A stretch of DNA of 8,675 nt from Actinomycetota bacterium. Its GTDB lineage: Bacteria > Actinomycetota > Acidimicrobiia > Acidimicrobiales > JAFATL01. Below the pieces are notes generated by a model. That model was not told where the DNA came from. It worked only from the letters and a program-made list of their open reading frames with translations, and made no database searches. Below are positions 5,820 to 8,675 of this stretch, piece by piece; within the stretch, counting starts at the first letter, position 1; each line of letters opens with the position of its first letter. Where the stretch lies: contig JAFATL010000466.1 of assembly GCA_019243975.1 (NCBI GenBank), forward strand, positions 1 through 8,675. Reading direction: 5' to 3'. A program made the translations under genes and the position numbers.

Positions 5820-6658
5820 GCGGCGTCGAGCACGGCGGTGCGGCGCAGGCCGTGGCGGCCGGTCGCCGCGAACACCACGGCGAAGAGCAGGAAGCCGACC
5901 AACACGATGGTGGCGCCCGACGACACGTCGAGGTGGTAGCTGAGGTACATCCCCACCAGGCCGCACAGGGCACCGATGAGCGACGACAGCCACAACATGC
6001 GGGCGAAGCTGTTGGTGAGCATGCGGGCCACCACTGCCGGCACGACCAGCGCGGCGGCGATGAGCGTGACGCCGAGCACCTTCATCGACGCCAGGATGGC
6101 GAAGCTCAAGAGCAGCATGAGCATGGCGTCGATGCGCCCCACGTTGACGCCCGACACCTCGGCCACCTCGGGGTCGAACGTGGTGAACAGCAGCGACCGG
6201 TACGCGAGCACGACCACGGTGGCGGTGAAGAGGGCGACGAGCACCACCATCACGACGTCACCCCGCGTCACGCCCAGCACGCTGCCGAACACGGTGGCGT
6301 CGATGCTCTGCTTCACGCGCGCGTAGTAGCCGAGGAGGGCGACGCCGAAGGCGAAGCTGGCGGTGGTGATGACGCCGATGGCGGCGTCGGAGCCGATGAT
6401 GCGGCGCTTGGTCACGCGGCTGATGGCGAGACCCGAGGCCAGGCCCCACAGACCGGCGCCGGCGAAGAAGTTGACCGACACCGCCGCGCTGATGGCGGCG
6501 CCGCCGAAGATGGCGTGGCTGAGCCCGTGGCCGATGTAGCTCATGCCCCGCAACGTCACGAACACGCCGAGGAGGCCGCACAAACCACCGGCGATCGTGC
6601 ACACGATCAGGGCGTGGCGCAGGAAGCCGAGCTGGAACGGCTCGAGCAGCGTGTGCAT
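5816..6658 (-). CDS. znuB: Metal ABC transporter permease, ZnuB/MntB type (ABC-3 family)
   Basis: A 280-residue inner-membrane permease for Zn2+/Mn2+-type uptake. Many hydrophobic segments, about 8, run from residue 14 to 265. Family motifs are GMSYIGHGLSHAIFGGAAIS (about 38-57, the conserved S-HA-x-G region), FDPEVAEVSGV (161-171, cytoplasmic ATPase-contact loop) and GVTLIAAALVVPAVVARMLT (196-215). Length is normal for the family. Its start and the znuC stop overlap by one base (TGATG), so it is probably translated by ribosomes finishing znuC. Its stop (TAA) overlaps the zur stop on the other strand. Specificity for zinc rather than manganese or iron is inferred from the binding protein and regulator, not from this gene. 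Confidence 0.93.
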   Translation of the reverse strand: MHTLLEPFQLGFLRHALIVCTIAGGLCGLLGVFVTLRGMSYIGHGLSHAIFGGAAISAAVSVNFFAGAGLWGLASGLAISRVTKRRIIGSDAAIGVITTASFAFGVALLGYYARVKQSIDATVFGSVLGVTRGDVVMVVLVALFTATVVVLAYRSLLFTTFDPEVAEVSGVNVGRIDAMLMLLLSFAILASMKVLGVTLIAAALVVPAVVARMLTNSFARMLWLSSLIGALCGLVGMYLSYHLDVSSGATIVLVGFLLFAVVFAATGRHGLRRTAVLDAA

Positions 6659-7473
6659 CAGGCCTGCCGGCGCAGCTCGCGGATGTCGGCACCGCGGCCG
6701 GCGGCGGCCGCCCGCATGGCGTCGGGGCTGTCGACGACCAGCGGCATGCCCGCGTGCTCGAGCACCTCCATGGGCGCGCCGTAGACCTCTTCCAACACGG
6801 CCGAGGTCAGCACTTCACGCGGCGTTCCCTCGGCCGCCACCCGCACGTTGAGGCAGAGGAGCCGGGGCAGGTGGGCGGCCATCCCGTTGAGGTCGTGGGT
6901 GCTGAGGACGATGGCCAGGCCCTCGTCGTGCAGCTCGCCCAGCAGGTGGAGCACCTCGTGGCGCGTGCGCACGTCGACGCCCGACGTGGGCTCGTCGAGG
7001 AACAGCACGTCGGGGCGGCCCAGCAGGGCGCGGGCGATGAACACGCGCTGCTGCTGCCCGCCCGACAGATCGCGGATGTGCCGGTGGCCGAGGTCGCCGA
7101 TCCCGAGGTGCTCGAGCATCGCCTCCACCTCACGGCGCTCGGCTTTCGTGGGGCCGGGCCAGCGCCGGCTCTTACGCCGCGCCATCAACACGACTTCGTT
7201 CACCGTCACCGGGAAGTGCCAGTTGACCGTCTCCACCTGCGGGACGTAGCCGACGCGCAGGCCGGGCCGGCGCTCGACGATGCCGAGCGTCGGGGCCAGG
7301 CCGCCGAGCAGCACGCGCAGCAGCGTGGTCTTGCCCGAGCCGGACGGGCCCACGATGCCGAGCAGGTCGCCGGCGCCCACCTCGGCGTTGACACCGGCCA
7401 GCACCGCCCGCTCGCCGAACGAGTGCGACACGTCGACAGCGCGCACGAGCACCTTGTCGCCCAGACCGGTCAC
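6658..7473 (-). CDS. znuC: Metal ABC transporter ATP-binding protein, ZnuC/MntA type
   Basis: A 271-residue cytoplasmic ATPase that powers the ZnuB channel. Motifs in order are Walker A GPSGSGKTT (42-50), Q-loop YVPQ (Q79), signature LSGGQ (136-140), Walker B VLFLDEP (D160, E161) and switch STHD (H193). The segment after the Q-loop, VNWHFPVTVNEVVLMAR, resembles the DWxFPxxVxDVVxMGR signature seen in manganese/iron/zinc ABC ATPases and supports a metal substrate. The start is GTG at 7471-7473, overlapping the znuA stop as GTGA, so translation is coupled. About 25 C-terminal residues after the ATPase core are charged (AMRAAAAGRGADIRELRRQA) and of unknown role. Confidence 0.93.
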   Translation of the reverse strand: MTGLGDKVLVRAVDVSHSFGERAVLAGVNAEVGAGDLLGIVGPSGSGKTTLLRVLLGGLAPTLGIVERRPGLRVGYVPQVETVNWHFPVTVNEVVLMARRKSRRWPGPTKAERREVEAMLEHLGIGDLGHRHIRDLSGGQQQRVFIARALLGRPDVLFLDEPTSGVDVRTRHEVLHLLGELHDEGLAIVLSTHDLNGMAAHLPRLLCLNVRVAAEGTPREVLTSAVLEEVYGAPMEVLEHAGMPLVVDSPDAMRAAAAGRGADIRELRRQA

Positions 7474-8570
7474 TGTGGATACACCGCCCGGTCGGGGGTG
7501 ACGTCGGCGGCGTCGAACGTCCGCAGCGCGTCGGCGTTGCCGCCCAGGCTGGAGATCATCGTCACGTAGTCGGCCTTCATCAGGCCCAGGTAGGAGTGGT
7601 CGTGATCGCCGGGGCGGCCGGGCAGATCGTCGTCACGCAACGTGTCTACGTAGCGGACGCCCGCTTCGGTGCCGATTTGGGCGAGAACTTTGCTCGGGAA
7701 CACCTCGGAGCCGAAGATCGCCGGCACCTTCTCCGCCTTCACCTGGGCGATGAGGCGGGCCACCTCCTTGGGGGTGGGGTCCTCGAAGCTCGACACCTGA
7801 ATGGCACCGATGACCGTCCAGCCGTAGTGGGCCGCGAAGTAGGCGTAAGCGTCGTGGTACGTCAACAGCTTGCGGTGGGCGGGCGCCACGGTCGCCGACG
7901 CCGTCTCGAACCGCTGGTCGAGGTCGTCGATGCGCGCCTTTACGGCTTGCGCGTTGGCGCGGTACGACGCCGCGTTGGCGGGGTCGGCCTTGGCGAGGAC
8001 ACCACCCGCGATGACCGCGTAGCAGGCGGCCATGGGCGGGTTGGTCCACAGGTGGGGGTTGGGCTTGCCGCCCGCCCGCGGGAAGGAGAAGTCGTAGATC
8101 TGCTGCGCGGGCGTGATGGTGTGATCGCCCAGGTCGACTACTTGTCCATCCTTGGGGACGTTGCGGGCGGCGAGGGTCTTGGTGGGGTCCTCCAGGTGCA
8201 GGCCGTTGACAAACACCACGTCGGCCTTCGAGAACGTCTCGGCCACGCTGGGCTTGGGCTCGAAGGTGTGGCTGTCGGTGCCCTCGGGGATGACGCCGCG
8301 CACGTCGGCCTTGTCGCCGGCCACCTCGGCCACGATCGACGTGATGGGCGCGACGGTCGTGGCCACTTGCAGCCGTCCCCCCGTACGCGGCCCCGACCGC
8401 GTTGCACCCACACTGGTCGCGTCGGCCGGGCAGACGTAGTTCTTGAGGGCAGCCGGGACGTTGTAGCTGCCGGACGCCGCCGCACCGGTGCTGCGCCCGC
8501 AACCCGCGGCAAAGCCCGCCAACACTGCCGCCGCCACCAGCAGGGCGAGCCTCACGCCCATCGTGGCCAT
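7470..8570 (-). CDS. znuA: Metal-binding lipoprotein of a ZnuA-type ABC transporter (cluster A-I)
   Basis: A 366-residue extracytoplasmic receptor that delivers metal to ZnuB. It starts with a signal sequence (VRLALLVAAAVLAGFAAGC) whose lipobox AAGC predicts lipid attachment at C24. A spacer at 25-65, with an extra C47, precedes the fold, which begins near GRLQVATTVAPITSIVAEVAG. Likely ligands are H101 (DSHTFEPKPS), H173 (NPHLW), H239 (YHDAYAYFAAHYG) and D309 (VDTL) or E289 (GSEVFPSK). The third His in HDAY is typical of zinc receptors, where manganese receptors such as PsaA have Glu. The long His-rich loop of enteric ZnuA is absent. The ATG at 8570 is preceded at 6 nt by TAGAGT; an in-frame ATG three codons later is an alternative start. 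It is the first gene of znuA-znuC-znuB. Confidence 0.93.
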   Translation of the reverse strand: MATMGVRLALLVAAAVLAGFAAGCGRSTGAAASGSYNVPAALKNYVCPADATSVGATRSGPRTGGRLQVATTVAPITSIVAEVAGDKADVRGVIPEGTDSHTFEPKPSVAETFSKADVVFVNGLHLEDPTKTLAARNVPKDGQVVDLGDHTITPAQQIYDFSFPRAGGKPNPHLWTNPPMAACYAVIAGGVLAKADPANAASYRANAQAVKARIDDLDQRFETASATVAPAHRKLLTYHDAYAYFAAHYGWTVIGAIQVSSFEDPTPKEVARLIAQVKAEKVPAIFGSEVFPSKVLAQIGTEAGVRYVDTLRDDDLPGRPGDHDHSYLGLMKADYVTMISSLGGNADALRTFDAADVTPDRAVYPQ

Positions 8571-8594
8571 ACCTGGACTCTACTGCGACCTGGA
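8571..8594 (-). repeat. 7-bp direct repeat TCCAGGT flanking the znuA -10 element
   Basis: On the minus strand TCCAGGT occurs at 8594-8588 and again at 8577-8571, a 17-bp period, with the second copy directly before the ATG. The -10 hexamer lies between them and shares one base with the second copy. A repressor bound here would block transcription, so these are candidate operator half-sites. Two 7-mers this close could also be chance. Confidence 0.4.
8577..8582 (-). promoter_or_regulatory. Leaderless -10 element (TAGAGT) of the znuACB operon
   Basis: TAGAGT on the minus strand fits TAnnnT and ends 6 nt before the znuA ATG, the same geometry as TAGCCT before zur. The transcript would start at or next to the start codon. 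I see no convincing -35 hexamer and no AT-rich palindrome like the known mycobacterial or streptomycete Zur boxes. Confidence 0.6.
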
Positions 8595-8610
8595 AGCGAA
8601 AAGCGACGGG

Positions 8611-8675
8611 TTAGTTGACGCGCTGGGCCAGCCCTTCGGGCGCAGTGATGCGGCCCGGATGAGCGATGGCGGCGA
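8611..8675 (-). CDS. C-terminal end of an unidentified minus-strand protein
   Basis: The minus strand is open from the window edge to a TAA at 8611-8613, giving 20 residues ending TAPEGLAQRVN. Third codon positions are mostly G or C, as in real genes here, and the gap of 40 nt to znuA fits a tandem arrangement. The piece is too short to identify. If real, the znuA promoter lies in the 40-nt gap directly behind this gene. Confidence 0.4.
   Translation of the reverse strand, partial: AAIAHPGRITAPEGLAQRVN

Noticed and set aside
5285..6784. Long plus-strand open frame (about 500 codons) rich in His, Glu and Arg
   Set aside because: It is the antisense shadow of znuB and overlaps zur in another frame. 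Its composition is that of a GC-rich complement frame and no domain is recognisable.
7596..8618. Plus-strand open frame of about 340 codons opposite znuA
   Set aside because: Gly/Val/Arg/His-rich shadow of a well-supported ZnuA with lipobox and metal ligands on the other strand.

Overview
The window comes from a high-GC actinobacterium-like genome. This rests on strongly GC-biased third codon positions, tightly overlapped operons (ATGA/GTGA joints), apparently leaderless starts with a TAnnnT element just before the ATG, and a membrane-anchored protein with a Thr-rich linker. The family fits Acidimicrobiia or a related group, but I cannot assign a taxon from sequence alone. I see no phage, transposase, CRISPR array, rRNA or tRNA. 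The content is two nutrient/metal transport loci plus regulators and two poorly characterised proteins.

Left part (1-3903, + strand): the 3' part of a branched-chain amino acid-type (HAAT/Liv family) ABC uptake operon. It holds a 5'-truncated LivH permease, a fused LivM permease-LivG ATPase, a LivF ATPase with an unusual basic C-terminal tail, and a TetR-family regulator as last gene. All four are joined by 4-nt ATGA overlaps. The periplasmic binding protein is not in the window. A striking 47-nt hairpin (two 20-nt arms matching at 18 positions, 7-nt loop) lies in frame inside the linker joining the LivM and LivG domains.

Middle part (3908-5366): two minus-strand genes. One encodes a 222-residue single-pass membrane protein with a Thr-rich stalk and an unrecognised C-terminal domain. 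The other encodes a protein with a C-terminal B-box-like Cys/His zinc-binding cluster that appears to have lost one ligand. A 107-bp region holding an 18-bp palindrome separates the second gene from a divergent Fur/Zur-family regulator.

Right part (5367-8613): zur-like regulator (+ strand) convergent with a znuA-znuC-znuB-type metal ABC operon (- strand). The two stop codons overlap in the palindrome TTAA. ZnuA (lipoprotein) binds the metal, ZnuB forms the channel, ZnuC drives it with ATP, and the Fur-family protein probably senses metal and controls uptake. Zinc is the best guess for the metal, but manganese or iron is not excluded. The final bases hold the 3' end of another minus-strand reading frame.

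Nothing here is clearly a new system. The best leads are the hairpin inside livMG, the shared leaderless promoter geometry, the 7-bp direct repeat around the znuA -10 element, and the degenerate zinc-cluster protein beside the metal-uptake locus.
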